Shown: piece by piece, positions 8,073 through 17,526 of the stretch
Layout of the letters: each line of letters begins with the position of its first letter
Numbering within the stretch: position 1 is the stretch's first letter
Assembly: GCA_934757945.1 (NCBI GenBank)
Contig: CAKVLT010000001.1
Span: forward strand, 1 to 64,000
Source: an uncultured Bulleidia sp.
Lineage (GTDB): Bacteria > Bacillota_I > Bacilli_A > Erysipelotrichales > Erysipelotrichaceae
Reading direction: 5' to 3'
DNA: 64,000 nucleotides
The notes under the pieces: generated by a model
Told to the model about the DNA's origin: nothing
What the model saw: only the letters and a program-made list of their open reading frames with translations
Database searches by the model: none
Made by a program: the position numbers and the translations under genes

Positions 8073-8101
8073 AGAATACTCCGGAAGCGGTTTCATTTCA
8101 A
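8073..8101 (-). promoter_or_regulatory. Promoter of orphan IIB with the same operator spacer
   Basis: On the minus strand TTGAAA (8101-8096), a 17-nt spacer TGAAACCGCTTCCGGAG (8095-8079) and TATTCT (8078-8073). The spacer differs from that at 3724-3740 at only three positions, all transitions. It is a likely CcpA or LacI-family operator. Confidence 0.65.
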
Positions 8102-8190
8102 TAAAAAAAACGTTTTTCAAAACTTTTATACAGCTTATTCAGAAAAATGATGTAAGACTTACATTTTATGCCATGAAAAAACGCATAAAC

Positions 8191-8213
8191 AAAAAGAAGA
8201 GGTCTCCCTCTCC
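8191..8213 (-). terminator. Terminator of the purine operon
   Basis: On the minus strand GGAGAGG-GAGA-CCTCTTC is followed by five T, 8 nt past the purL stop. Confidence 0.8.
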
Positions 8214-8220
8214 TTTTCTC

Positions 8221-11200
8221 TTACTTAAAGTAGTCTACAGCACCCTTGAACAGCAGTTCCTGTGTTTCGATTTCTCCTACGTTGGAATATAAACCTTCAC
8301 CACTTCTTTCACTGTGTCCCATCTTACCAAGAATTCTGCCATCTTTACTTGTAATGCCTTCTACAGCCTGATAGGAATTATTTGGATTGAAACGAATATC
8401 ACTTGTAGGATTGCCTTCCAGATCACAATACTGAGCCACAATCTGCCCATGTCTCTTTAATCTTTCAAACAGATCAGGTTCGATAACGAATCTTCCTTCA
8501 CCATGAGAAATAGCTACAGTCTGTACATCACCCGGTTTCATGTAACGTAACCATGGAGATCTGTTAGACGCAATTCTTGTCTTTACAAGCATACTCTGAT
8601 GTCTGCCGATAGTATTGAAAGTTAATGTAGGACAATGTTCATCAGTATCCACTATCTTTCCATAAGGCACCAAACCAAGTTTAATCAATGCCTGGAATCC
8701 ATTACAGATACCTAACATCAGACCTTCTCTTTCTTCCAGCATTTCATTGACTGCTGAAGAAACCTTAGGATTTCTGAAGAAGGCAACAATAAACTTACCG
8801 GATCCATCAGGTTCATCACCACCGGAGAATCCACCAGGAATAGCAATAATCTGAGACTTCTTAATACTTTCCACAAATCTGTCTACAGACGCATTAATCT
8901 GTGCACCTGTTCTGTTTTGAATAACAAAGATTTCTGTTTCAGCACCATACTTTTCAAAAGCTCTGGCAGTATCCCATTCACAGTTTGTGCCTGGGAACAC
9001 TGGAATCAGTACATGTGGTTTTTCGCATGTATAGCTTGCATGCAGTACTTCATCTGTTTCATAAGTCACAGGCTCATACTGTTTTGCTTCTTTTTCTTCA
9101 AGATAAGGGAATACTTTCTGTAATGTAGATTCATAATCCTGCTGTAATACATCAAGATCAATATCTTCATCTTTAATGCTTAATGTATACGCATCAAGTG
9201 TTACACCTACAAGAGTACCCACTTCCAGATCCTGATCCGTTTCAATTAAGAAGCTGCCTGTCTTATCTTTGAACAGTTCTTCCACATCAATATTAGAATC
9301 TGCTCTGCAACCGATACGGTTACCTAAAGAGCACTTGAGAAATGCTTCGGCAAGACCATTTCTTCCAAGAGAATAGCAAGATAATACCTTTCCTTCTCTG
9401 ATTAAGGATTCCATAGTGTCCATAGTTTCTTTAATGGAATCCCATACAGGTAATCCCTGATCATCATATTCCATTTCCAGAAGGTACAGATTATGACTTC
9501 CACCCTTCCATTCATCAGAAACGGCTTTATCTGCTTTACATGTAGATACAGCAAAGGCAATCAATGTTGGAGGAACATCCAAGTCATCAAATGTACCACT
9601 GCTGGAGTCTTTACCACCGATAGCCGCAACTTCCAGATTTATCTGTGCCTGTAAAGCACCAAGTAATGCCGCAAATGGTTTACCCCACTTAAGTGGTTCT
9701 TCGTTAGTTCTTCCAAAGTATTCCTGGAAACTCATCCAGCTGTGCTTTCTGTTACCACCTGATGCAATCATCTTACTGATAGCGGAGATAACGGATTTTT
9801 CAGCACCGATAAACGGAGATTTTTCCATCTGATATGGGTCAAAGCCCCAGCTCATAATAGAAGCTGTATTAGTATTGCCTTTTAACATCGGAATCTTTGC
9901 ACACATTGCCTGTGTTGGTGTCAACTGATGTTTTCCACCAAATGGCATGGTGACTGTATTGGAACCAATAGTAGAGTCAAATCTTTCACTTAAACCAACC
10001 TGGCTTGTGACATTGAGATCTTTTGCAAGAGCTGTAAATCTTTCTTCTGTTGTACCGTTAGTAACTGCAGTATTGTCTGCTGTTTCTGCAGGCACTTCCA
10101 CAGTTGTATATTTAGGAGCACCGTTTGTATCCAGGAATGCTCTGGATATATTCACAATAGCAGTTCCATCCAGATTCATAATCATTCTTGGATCTTCTTT
10201 AACAACTGCCACAACTGTAGACTCCAGATTTTCCTCATCAGCAAGAGTCTGGAATTTTTCCACATCTTCTTTACGCACAACAACAGCCATTCTTTCCTGA
10301 GATTCACTGATGGCAAGTTCTGTGCCGTTTAAGCCCTTGTACTTTACAGGGACTTTGTTCAGATCAATTTCCAGTCCATCCGCAAGTTCACCGATAGCTA
10401 CAGAAACACCACCTGCACCAAAGTCATTACAACGTTTGATCAGTCTTGTGGCTTCAGGATTTCTGAATAATCTCTGTAACTTTCTTTCTTCAGGAGCGTT
10501 ACCTTTCTGTACTTCTGCACCACAGGATTCCAAAGATTCTTCTGTATGTGCCTTGGAGGAACCTGTTGCGCCTCCACACCCGTCTCTGCCTGTCTTACCG
10601 CCTAAAAGAATGACAACATCTCCTGGCTCAGGTCTTTCTCTGACTACGTTTTCACTTGGAGCAGCCGCGATAACCGCACCTACCTCCATACGTTTTGCCA
10701 CATAGTTTGGATGATAGATTTCATGTACAAGACCAGTCGCAAGCCCAATCTGGTTACCATAAGAGGAATATCCTGCTGCTGCAGTAGTCACAATCTTTCT
10801 TTGTGGAAGCTTACCTTCCATAGTCTTTTCAATTGGAACTGTAGGATCTGCAGCACCTGTAATACGCATTGCCTGATAGACATAGCTTCTTCCACTCAGT
10901 GGATCTCTGATAGCACCACCTAAACATGTAGCTGCTCCACCAAATGGTTCAATTTCTGTAGGATGGTTATGTGTTTCATTCTTGAACATTAATAACCAGT
11001 CCTGGTCTTCTCCATCCACGTCAACCTTGATCTTTACAGAACATGCATTAATTTCTTCAGATTCATCCAGATCCTTTAACTTACCTGTCTTCTTCAGATA
11101 TTTGGCACCAATAGTACCAAGATCCATTAATGTTTCAGGTTTTGGTGTTCTTCCTTCATATACAACATCTCTTAGTTTTTCATACTCAGCATATGCCTTC

Positions 11201-11937
11201 TGTACATAGTCCGGAACGATTTCCACACTCTTTAAGACAGTGTTAAATGTTGTATGACGGCAATGGTCACTCCAGTAGGTATCTACTACCATCACTTCTG
11301 TAATTCTCGGATCTCTGTGCTCGGTGTTTTTAAAGTACTCCTGTAAACACTGAATATCTGCAAGATCCATTGCAAGTCCTTTTTCTTTACGGAAAGCTTC
11401 CAGTCCTTCTGTATCCAGTTCGTTAAAGCCTGTTAACACTTCAGGAAGTTCAGGTTTTTCATAAGAATCCTGTAATGTTTCAGGTTTTGCAGGGGATGCT
11501 ACACGTGCTTCTACAGGATTAATCAGTGTATGAGAAATCTTTTCTTTTTCTTCTTCACTGTAAGAACCTTTGATATAGTACACTCTTGCACTTTTGACTA
11601 ATGGTCTGTCTTTTGCAGTCGCAAGCTGAATACACTGCGCACAGGAATCAGCTCTCTGATCAAACTGACCAGGCAGATATTCTACACATAATACCCATTC
11701 ATCTTCAGATGGAGCCGGAGCAGTTTCGTCATACAGAGTATCTAACTGCGGTTCAGAAAGAATGGTGTGTTTTGCATTTTCATAATCTTCTCTGTCAATA
11801 TTTTCAATGTCATATCTGTTTAAAACTCTGACACCTTCTACTTCTCTCAGAAGTGCTGTTTCCAGGTCTTTCTTGACAGAACCTGCTTCTACAGCAAATG
11901 CCGGTTTCTTTTCTACAAAACAACGATATACGCTCAT
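8221..11937 (-). CDS. purL: Phosphoribosylformylglycinamidine synthase, single-chain form
   Basis: At 1238 residues this is the large FGAM synthase that converts FGAR, glutamine and ATP to FGAM, step 4 of purine synthesis. It contains the PurS-like N-terminal part, two AIR-synthetase-type halves (DTYWSDHCRHTTF, FKNETHNHPTEIEPFGGAATC, GGKTGRDGCGGATGSSKAH), and a C-terminal glutaminase starting near residue 985 (IPVFPGTNCEWDTARAF). The glutaminase nucleophile is Cys 1078 in GICNGFQALIKLGL, and the His-Glu part is ISHGEGRF. Most Gram-positive bacteria use separate PurS, PurQ and PurL; the fused form is typical of proteobacteria, clostridia and relatives. It overlaps purD by four bases and is the last gene of the operon. 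Confidence 0.97.
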   Translation of the reverse strand: MSVYRCFVEKKPAFAVEAGSVKKDLETALLREVEGVRVLNRYDIENIDREDYENAKHTILSEPQLDTLYDETAPAPSEDEWVLCVEYLPGQFDQRADSCAQCIQLATAKDRPLVKSARVYYIKGSYSEEEKEKISHTLINPVEARVASPAKPETLQDSYEKPELPEVLTGFNELDTEGLEAFRKEKGLAMDLADIQCLQEYFKNTEHRDPRITEVMVVDTYWSDHCRHTTFNTVLKSVEIVPDYVQKAYAEYEKLRDVVYEGRTPKPETLMDLGTIGAKYLKKTGKLKDLDESEEINACSVKIKVDVDGEDQDWLLMFKNETHNHPTEIEPFGGAATCLGGAIRDPLSGRSYVYQAMRITGAADPTVPIEKTMEGKLPQRKIVTTAAAGYSSYGNQIGLATGLVHEIYHPNYVAKRMEVGAVIAAAPSENVVRERPEPGDVVILLGGKTGRDGCGGATGSSKAHTEESLESCGAEVQKGNAPEERKLQRLFRNPEATRLIKRCNDFGAGGVSVAIGELADGLEIDLNKVPVKYKGLNGTELAISESQERMAVVVRKEDVEKFQTLADEENLESTVVAVVKEDPRMIMNLDGTAIVNISRAFLDTNGAPKYTTVEVPAETADNTAVTNGTTEERFTALAKDLNVTSQVGLSERFDSTIGSNTVTMPFGGKHQLTPTQAMCAKIPMLKGNTNTASIMSWGFDPYQMEKSPFIGAEKSVISAISKMIASGGNRKHSWMSFQEYFGRTNEEPLKWGKPFAALLGALQAQINLEVAAIGGKDSSSGTFDDLDVPPTLIAFAVSTCKADKAVSDEWKGGSHNLYLLEMEYDDQGLPVWDSIKETMDTMESLIREGKVLSCYSLGRNGLAEAFLKCSLGNRIGCRADSNIDVEELFKDKTGSFLIETDQDLEVGTLVGVTLDAYTLSIKDEDIDLDVLQQDYESTLQKVFPYLEEKEAKQYEPVTYETDEVLHASYTCEKPHVLIPVFPGTNCEWDTARAFEKYGAETEIFVIQNRTGAQINASVDRFVESIKKSQIIAIPGGFSGGDEPDGSGKFIVAFFRNPKVSSAVNEMLEEREGLMLGICNGFQALIKLGLVPYGKIVDTDEHCPTLTFNTIGRHQSMLVKTRIASNRSPWLRYMKPGDVQTVAISHGEGRFVIEPDLFERLKRHGQIVAQYCDLEGNPTSDIRFNPNNSYQAVEGITSKDGRILGKMGHSERSGEGLYSNVGEIETQELLFKGAVDYFK

Positions 11938-13208
11938 TTCTCTAATACCTTTCTACCAATATCCGTACGGTAATGCATGTCTTCAAATGTAATTTCTTTA
12001 ATTGCACCATAACATGTGTCCAGTGCTTCCTTTAAAGTTGGAGCAGTTGCTTCAATACCCAGCACTCTTCCACCATTGGTATAGAATTTTCCATTCTCTT
12101 TCTTTGTGCCGGAATGGAATACTGTTACACCTGCATGCTGACCATTTTCATCAAGTCCGGAAATCTCATACCCTTTCTTATAGGCTTCAGGGTAGCCTCC
12201 GCTTGCTTCCATGACACATGCTGCACAGGCATCTTTCCATGTAATATCCACCTGATCCAGTGTGCCATCATGGACATGCTGGAAAATAGTCATCAGGTCT
12301 GTATTTAATAATGGTAAGACTACCTGTGTTTCAGGATCACCAAATCTGCAGTTATATTCCACAACCTTTGGTCCCTGCTTTGTTAACATCAGTCCAAAGT
12401 AAAGAACCCCCTTGAAAGGTCTTCCTTCTTTGTTCATGGCTTCTACAGTAGGTTCAAAGATTTCTTTTCTGCATCTTTCCGCAATTTCTGCTGTATAGAA
12501 AGGACTTGGAGCAATCGTACCCATACCACCTGTATTCAAGCCTTCATCATTATCATTGGCACGCTTGTGATCCATACTGGAAATCATAGGAACGATAGTC
12601 TTTCCATCTGTAAAAGACAGAACAGATACTTCAGGTCCTTCCATGAATTCCTCTACGACAACTTCATTACCGCTTTCGCCAAACTTCTTATCCACCATCA
12701 GTTCCTGAATAGCTTCAGAAGCTTCTTCCAGATTCTTTGCAATCAGAACACCTTTACCTAAGGCAAGACCATCTGCTTTTAATACACATGGGAAAGAGTT
12801 CTGTTCTTTAACATAGGCAAATAATGTATCGGCATCATTGAAGACTTCATACTTTGCAGTAGGAATATTGTATTTCTTCATCAGATTCTTGGAGAATACT
12901 TTACTTGCTTCAATAACAGCAGCTTTCTTATCCGGTCCAAAACTTGAAATACCAGCTTCTTCCATGGCATCTACCATGCCTAAAGCTAATGGATCATCTG
13001 GAGTAACCACACAGAAATCCACCGCTTCTTTTCTGGCAAGTTCCACCATGCCTTGCACATCCGTTGCTTTGACATCAACACATCTTGCAAGAGCAGAGAT
13101 ACCGCCGTTACCAGGAGCACATAAGATTTCTGTAATTTCTTTATTTTCTTTTAATTTTGTAATGACCGCATGTTCACGGCCACCACTTCCAACAACCAAT
13201 ACTTTCAT
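11934..13208 (-). CDS. purD: Phosphoribosylamine-glycine ligase (GARS)
   Basis: This ATP-grasp enzyme joins phosphoribosylamine and glycine, step 2 of purine synthesis. The start MKVLVVGSGGREHAV is the classic PurD N-terminus, followed by FGPDKKAAVIEASKVFSKNLM, LKADGLALGKGV, VVEEFMEGPEVSVLSFTDG and EYNCRFGDPETQVVLP, which binds metal and ATP. The frame extends six codons upstream to a TTG, but ATG 13208 gives the family start. Length is 424 residues, the usual size. It follows the AICAR transformylase gene by 18 nt and its stop overlaps purL (ATGA). Confidence 0.96.
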   Translation of the reverse strand: MKVLVVGSGGREHAVITKLKENKEITEILCAPGNGGISALARCVDVKATDVQGMVELARKEAVDFCVVTPDDPLALGMVDAMEEAGISSFGPDKKAAVIEASKVFSKNLMKKYNIPTAKYEVFNDADTLFAYVKEQNSFPCVLKADGLALGKGVLIAKNLEEASEAIQELMVDKKFGESGNEVVVEEFMEGPEVSVLSFTDGKTIVPMISSMDHKRANDNDEGLNTGGMGTIAPSPFYTAEIAERCRKEIFEPTVEAMNKEGRPFKGVLYFGLMLTKQGPKVVEYNCRFGDPETQVVLPLLNTDLMTIFQHVHDGTLDQVDITWKDACAACVMEASGGYPEAYKKGYEISGLDENGQHAGVTVFHSGTKKENGKFYTNGGRVLGIEATAPTLKEALDTCYGAIKEITFEDMHYRTDIGRKVLEK

Positions 13209-13226
13209 ATGTATTTCTTCTTTCAA

Positions 13227-14405
13227 TTAATGATGGAATAAACGTAATCCGGAGAATGCCATGACCATATCATATTTATCTGCTGTTTCAATGACATTAT
13301 CATCACGAATAGATCCGCCTGGTTCACTGACATATTTCACACCGCTTCTGTACGCTCTTTCAATGTTATCCCCAAATGGGAAGAATGCATCAGAGCCAAG
13401 ACTGACACCCGTGTTCTTCTTTAACCATTCTTCTTTTTCTTCTTTTGTAAATTCTTCAGGTTTTACCTTAAATAAAGATTCCCACTGACCATCGGCAAGA
13501 ACATCTTCACAATGATCACCAATGTAATTATCAATGGCATTATCTCTGTCAGCTCTTCTGATATTGTCCACAAATGGCAAATTCAATACCTTTTCATGCT
13601 GTCTTAACCACCAGTTATCTGCTTTGGAACCGGCAAGTCTTGTGCAGTGTACACGAGACTGCTGTCCTGCACCAACACCAATAACCTGTCCGTTTTTAGC
13701 ATAGGCAACAGAGTTGGACTGTGTATATTTCAATGTAATCAGAGAAATCATCAGATCACGTTTTGCCTCTTCCGGTAAATCTGTATTCTTTGTGACGATG
13801 TTTTCAAATAAAGACTCATCGATAACAGAATCATTTCTTCCCTGTTCAAAAGTCACACCAAATACCTGTTTACGCTCAATTGGATCAGGCTTGTAGCTTT
13901 CCTCCATCTGAAGTACTACATAATTACCTTTTTTCTTAGATTTTAAGATTTCCAGTGCTTTTTCTGTATACCCTGGCGCAATCACACCGTCACTGACTTC
14001 CACTTTTAACAGTAATGCAGTTGCTTCATCACACACATCACTTAAAGCAGCAAAGTCACCATAAGAGCTCATTCTGTCTGCACCTCTTGCACGTGCATAA
14101 GCACTTGCTAACGGTGTCAGTTCTACATCACCTGTGAAATAAATCTGTTTTTCCACATCACTTAATGGGCAGGCTACTGCAGCACCTGCAGGAGAAACGT
14201 GCTTAAAACTTGCAGCACTAGGTAAACCTGTAGCCTGTTTTAACTGCTGTACCAGCTGCCAGGAATTCAGTGCATCCAGGAAGTTAATGAAACCGGGTCT
14301 TCCGTTTAATACTGTAACAGGTAATTCAGAACCATCTGCCATATAGATACGGCTCGGTTTCTGATTAGGGTTCATTCCATACTTTAATGCTAATTCGTTT
14401 GCCAT
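13227..14405 (-). CDS. AICAR transformylase, stand-alone PurH C-terminal type
   Basis: The 392-residue protein covers only the transformylase half of PurH, transferring a formyl group from 10-formyl-THF to AICAR. Landmarks are [16 protein letters not shown] at the start, the catalytic Lys-His in [37 protein letters not shown], and the C-terminal [18 protein letters not shown] ending GLRLFHH. The cyclohydrolase half of ordinary PurH (about 200 N-terminal residues) is absent, and the next step is supplied by the gene immediately upstream, 2 nt apart. This is the separated form of the last two IMP-making steps. Confidence 0.93.
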   Translation of the reverse strand: MANELALKYGMNPNQKPSRIYMADGSELPVTVLNGRPGFINFLDALNSWQLVQQLKQATGLPSAASFKHVSPAGAAVACPLSDVEKQIYFTGDVELTPLASAYARARGADRMSSYGDFAALSDVCDEATALLLKVEVSDGVIAPGYTEKALEILKSKKKGNYVVLQMEESYKPDPIERKQVFGVTFEQGRNDSVIDESLFENIVTKNTDLPEEAKRDLMISLITLKYTQSNSVAYAKNGQVIGVGAGQQSRVHCTRLAGSKADNWWLRQHEKVLNLPFVDNIRRADRDNAIDNYIGDHCEDVLADGQWESLFKVKPEEFTKEEKEEWLKKNTGVSLGSDAFFPFGDNIERAYRSGVKYVSEPGGSIRDDNVIETADKYDMVMAFSGLRLFHH

Positions 14406-14407
14406 TT

Positions 14408-15115
14408 CTATTCTCCTTCGTTCTTATTGAAAATATAGGACATATATTCACCGGATGCAATGTCGATCTGTCTTGTGAATAAAGAGACTTTATTGTCTGC
14501 ATTTAATGATTCCCATACATGTCTGGACCAGTCTTCAAATGGTTCTTTTACCATATCCCACTTTACAGGTTCTCCCTGAAAACTTGGAATTGGAGTGCCA
14601 TTATCTACATAGGTATGAATAATTCTTCCTGTACCGTTTTTAACATGCTCATAGTCAAAGAAGAAACGTAATGTAGAACTTTCATCATTATCATCACTCT
14701 TTAAGATAGACATGGAGAAACCATCATTTTCAATAACTGCACTGATTCTAGGTGTCCAGTTAGGTCCATCTGGTTCAAAAGTTCTTGTACGCAGACTTTC
14801 TTCAAAGCTCTTACCTTCTGTATATCCATCATACACAGTATCTGTCTGATCCCCATTTGTCACAATGGTTTTGGAACCATGTACTCTGACAGGAGCATAA
14901 ATGATTAAAGACGGATCACTTAGTTTACTCGGATCATATGCCTGTGTACGGATACCTTCACCATCTTCTACAAACACTCTGTTTCTGGAGTTTTCACTTC
15001 TTCCCATGATGAAGTAAGCAACTCTGAGCTTCTTACCACACGGTGTTCTGCCGATGGCAATACCACGTCCAGGGTATTCTTTGGAAGATAAATATTCAAA
15101 TAAATCTGCACTCAT
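14408..15115 (-). CDS. IMP cyclohydrolase, PurO-like (PF07826 type)
   Basis: This 235-residue protein resembles the archaeal-type IMP cyclohydrolase that closes FAICAR to IMP, not the PurH N-terminal domain. Characteristic stretches are [51 protein letters not shown] and the C-terminal [18 protein letters not shown]. It overlaps purN by four bases and precedes the transformylase by 2 nt, a context that fits its proposed role as the last step of the pathway. The catalytic assignment comes from family knowledge and context; the sequence alone does not show activity. Confidence 0.9.
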   Translation of the reverse strand: MSADLFEYLSSKEYPGRGIAIGRTPCGKKLRVAYFIMGRSENSRNRVFVEDGEGIRTQAYDPSKLSDPSLIIYAPVRVHGSKTIVTNGDQTDTVYDGYTEGKSFEESLRTRTFEPDGPNWTPRISAVIENDGFSMSILKSDDNDESSTLRFFFDYEHVKNGTGRIIHTYVDNGTPIPSFQGEPVKWDMVKEPFEDWSRHVWESLNADNKVSLFTRQIDIASGEYMSYIFNKNEGE

Positions 15116-15720
15116 TTTGTTTTCTCCTTTTCAATTCTTTCTGCCAGCATTTCTGCTGCTTTTGGAAGTAAAATCCATTCAGCCTGTTCCATGACTCTTT
15201 TCTGTAAGATTTCAGGTGTATCTCCTTCTTCCACTTCTACTGCTTTCTGATAGATGATTTCTCCTCCATCAGGAATAGCATTCACATAATGCACTGTTGC
15301 ACCTGTCACTTTGACCCCCTTTGCAAGAGCTGCTTCATGTACTTTCAGACCATAATAGCCCTTACCACAGAAGGAAGGTATCAAAGAAGGGTGAATATTG
15401 ATGATTCGTTGTGGATACGCCTCAATAACCTTATCTCCTAAGATACTCAGGAAGCCTGCAAGTACCACTTCTTCAATGCCATGAGACTGTAATACTTTCA
15501 GTAAAGCCGCATCATACTCTTCCAGTGTGGCATATTCTTTTCTTTTTACCACACAGCTTTTAATACCATGATTCTTTGCTCTTTCCAAAGCATAGGCATC
15601 TTCTCTTGAAGCTACCACAAGAACAATTTCTCCGTGAGGAATCTTTCCTGCAAGCTGCGCATCGATTAATGCCTGCAGATTCGTACCTCCTCCACTGACC
15701 AGTACCGCAATACGTGTCAT
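15112..15720 (-). CDS. purN: Phosphoribosylglycinamide formyltransferase (GART)
   Basis: This 202-residue enzyme uses 10-formyl-THF to formylate GAR, step 3 of purine synthesis. It begins MTRIAVLVSGGGTNLQALIDA, contains LAGFLSILGDKVIEAYPQRIINIHPSLIPSF with the catalytic Asn-His pair in NIHPSL, and has the second half of the site in GVKVTGATVHYVNAIPDGGEIIYQ. It lies 2 nt after purM, and its end overlaps the cyclohydrolase start by four bases. Confidence 0.96.
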   Translation of the reverse strand: MTRIAVLVSGGGTNLQALIDAQLAGKIPHGEIVLVVASREDAYALERAKNHGIKSCVVKRKEYATLEEYDAALLKVLQSHGIEEVVLAGFLSILGDKVIEAYPQRIINIHPSLIPSFCGKGYYGLKVHEAALAKGVKVTGATVHYVNAIPDGGEIIYQKAVEVEEGDTPEILQKRVMEQAEWILLPKAAEMLAERIEKEKTK

Positions 15721-15722
15721 AC

Positions 15723-16769
15723 TCAGTCCTCAAATACTACAGTGTGCTGACCTTTGACCATCTTTCCAATCACTGTAGCCTGTACGCCATCCTTATGTAA
15801 AATATCCAATGTTTTTTCAACATCTGCTTTATCTACAATTACCATCATGCCTACACCCATATTGAATGTATTGTACATGTCGTGTTCAGGGATATTTCCA
15901 ACTTCCTGAATCAGAGGGAAGATAGCAGGCATGTCCCAGGAACCCTTTGTAATGCATGCGTCTAATTCTTTTGTATAAGCTCTAGGCATATTTTCATAGA
16001 AACCACCACCTGTAATATGAGCGATGGATTTCACATTTACTTCTTTTAACAGATGTAATACTGGTTTTACATACAGAGCAGTAGGTGTTAATAATGTCTC
16101 ACCTAATGTCTTACCACCAAGTTTATCTGCATATGTATCCAAAGAAGCTTTATCGGTAATATCAAATACTTTTCTGACTAAAGAGAAACCATTGGAATGT
16201 ACACCTGTGGAAGGTAATCCAATCAGTACATCGCCTTCTTTGACATCTTCTTTATTCAGGATTTTCTTTTCATCCACAACACCTACAGTAAATCCTGCAA
16301 GGTCATATTCATCTACAGGCATCATACCAGGATGTTCTGCTGTTTCTCCACCAATCAGAGCACAACCACTTTCCTTACAGCCTTCTGCTACACCATGAAC
16401 GATCTTTGCAATCACTTCAGGTTCATTCTTTCCACAGGCAATGTAATCCAGGAAGAATAATGGTTCTGCACCAGCACAGATAACATCATTTACACACATA
16501 GCTACACAGTCGATACCGATTGTGTCGTGTTTGTCCAATAAGAAGGCAATCTTCAGTTTTGTACCTACACCATCTGTTCCAGACACCAGTACAGGTTTTT
16601 CCATTCCCTGCGTATTTGGAGCAAATAAGCCACCAAATCCACCGATGGAATCCAATACTTCCGGTCTGTTAGTAGACATAACATCTTTTTTAATCAGTTC
16701 TACAGATTTATATCCTGCTGTAACGTCTACACCTGCTGCCTTATAGCTTTCTGAATAACTCTTTTCCAT
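15723..16769 (-). CDS. purM: Phosphoribosylformylglycinamidine cyclo-ligase (AIR synthetase)
   Basis: At 348 residues this has the normal PurM length and converts FGAM to AIR with ATP, step 5. Family landmarks include YKAAGVDVTAGYKSVELIK, VSGTDGVGTKLKIAF, GIDCVAMCVNDVICAGAEPLFFLDYIA, LIGGETAEHPGMMP and SIAHITGGGFYENMPR. GGAGGA precedes the start by about 6 nt and the gene follows purE by 9 nt. It acts in the cytosol between PurL and PurE. Confidence 0.97.
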   Translation of the reverse strand: MEKSYSESYKAAGVDVTAGYKSVELIKKDVMSTNRPEVLDSIGGFGGLFAPNTQGMEKPVLVSGTDGVGTKLKIAFLLDKHDTIGIDCVAMCVNDVICAGAEPLFFLDYIACGKNEPEVIAKIVHGVAEGCKESGCALIGGETAEHPGMMPVDEYDLAGFTVGVVDEKKILNKEDVKEGDVLIGLPSTGVHSNGFSLVRKVFDITDKASLDTYADKLGGKTLGETLLTPTALYVKPVLHLLKEVNVKSIAHITGGGFYENMPRAYTKELDACITKGSWDMPAIFPLIQEVGNIPEHDMYNTFNMGVGMMVIVDKADVEKTLDILHKDGVQATVIGKMVKGQHTVVFED

Positions 16770-16778
16770 GTTGTCCTC

Positions 16779-17273
16779 CTATTTATTAAATTCCTTTTCT
16801 ACTTTTGCATTCTTTTCCAGAACGCCCTGTTTCATAGTTTCTCTGTCTTCTTCCAGTTTCTTCTGCAGTTCTTCATCAGAAACCGCTAAGATTTCCATTG
16901 CCAGATACGCTGCATTCTTAGCTCCGTCGATTGCGACAGTTGCTACAGGAATACCACTTGGCATCATCACTGTGGATAACAACGCATCCACACCATCCAG
17001 AGCAGCACTCTTTAACGGCACTCCGATAACAGGCACAGTGGTGTGTCCTGCCACAACTCCTGCAAGAGCCGCAGCCATACCTGCACCAGCAATAATGACA
17101 CCTACATTGTTCTTTCTTGCATTTTCAGCAAGTTCTGCCACCTTTTCGGGAGTACGGTGTGCGGAATACACATGTACTTCATACTCCACTGAGAACTGTT
17201 CCAATACTGCTGTTGCTTTTTTCATAACTGGCAGATCACTGTCACTGCCCATAACAATACTAACTTTTTTCAT
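16779..17273 (-). CDS. purE: N5-carboxyaminoimidazole ribonucleotide mutase
   Basis: This 164-residue enzyme moves the carboxyl group on carboxyaminoimidazole ribonucleotide, step 6. It starts MKKVSIVMGSDSDLPVMKKA and contains the active-site stretch SAHRTPEKVAELAENA, GAGMAAALAGVVAGHTTVPVIGVP, and MMPSGIPVATVAI. The frame continues upstream to 17309 but the family start at 17273 has AAGGAG 8 nt before it. It is the first gene of a seven-gene operon (purE-M-N-cyclohydrolase-transformylase-D-L). purC, purF, purK and purB are not in the window. A terminator lies in its leader. Confidence 0.96.
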   Translation of the reverse strand: MKKVSIVMGSDSDLPVMKKATAVLEQFSVEYEVHVYSAHRTPEKVAELAENARKNNVGVIIAGAGMAAALAGVVAGHTTVPVIGVPLKSAALDGVDALLSTVMMPSGIPVATVAIDGAKNAAYLAMEILAVSDEELQKKLEEDRETMKQGVLEKNAKVEKEFNK

Positions 17274-17298
17274 AAACGTACTCCTTCCAATACAATAG

Positions 17299-17332
17299 AA
17301 AAAACCCATGGATAGTATTAGTCCATGGGTTT
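17299..17332 (-). terminator. Attenuator-type terminator in the purE leader
   Basis: On the minus strand an 11-bp perfect stem, AAACCCATGGA (17332-17322) and TCCATGGGTTT (17312-17302), encloses a nine-base loop and ends in six T (17304-17299). It sits between the predicted promoter and purE, 26 nt before the start codon, so it must be bypassed for the pur operon to be expressed. The stop codon of a leader reading frame lies in its loop. Confidence 0.88.
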
Positions 17333-17413
17333 AGATTCCAAGTTGTTCTTTGCAGACAAAAAAATGGCAGTGTGCAACCAGACTGATTCAAAGCATGAAA
17401 CACAATATCCCAT
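17318..17413 (-). CDS. Putative 31-residue leader peptide of the purine operon
   Basis: The frame opens at ATG 17413, with GAGGAG (17427-17422) ending exactly 8 nt before it, and closes at TAA 17320-17318. It begins MGYCVSCFESVW and ends LESKPMD. Its last codons read through the entire 5' arm of the terminator and the stop falls in the loop, so a ribosome finishing the peptide would block the hairpin. Two Cys, one Trp and one His codon are notable, but there is no run of a single amino acid. No similarity to a known leader is recognised. Confidence 0.55.
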   Translation of the reverse strand: MGYCVSCFESVWLHTAIFLSAKNNLESKPMD

Positions 17414-17436
17414 ATTCTTGTCTCCTCAACGCCACT

Positions 17437-17465
17437 ATATTATTAAAAAACAGGGTAAATGTAAA
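17437..17465 (-). promoter_or_regulatory. Promoter of the purine operon
   Basis: On the minus strand TTTACA (17465-17460), 17 nt, TAATAT (17442-17437). Transcription would start near 17430, giving a leader of about 155 nt before purE. It is back to back with the padR promoter. Confidence 0.7.
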
Positions 17466-17475
17466 GTGGATTCTA

Positions 17476-17514
17476 TTGACAAAACATACTATGCATTATA
17501 CAGTACTGTTATAA
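17476..17514 (+). promoter_or_regulatory. padR promoter with near-palindromic operator
   Basis: TTGACA at 17476-17481 is a perfect -35. About 17 nt downstream an imperfect inverted repeat, TTATACAGT then ACTGTTATAA (17496-17514), covers the -10 region. It lies just before the AAAGGAGG ribosome site of padR and is a plausible site for autoregulation by PadR. Confidence 0.5.
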
Positions 17515-17526
17515 AGGAGGTATGCC

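Noticed and set aside
10310..10705. 131-codon plus-strand frame inside purL
   Set aside because: It is an antisense shadow of purL with low-complexity Ser/Pro composition.
13208..13226. TTG start for purD six codons upstream
   Set aside because: The family start MKVLVVGSGGREHA is at ATG 13208 and the extension has no better ribosome site.
17273..17430. Guanine, PRPP or ZTP riboswitch in the purE leader
   Set aside because: None of the conserved core sequences I remember for these classes is present; the leader frame and hairpin explain the structure better.
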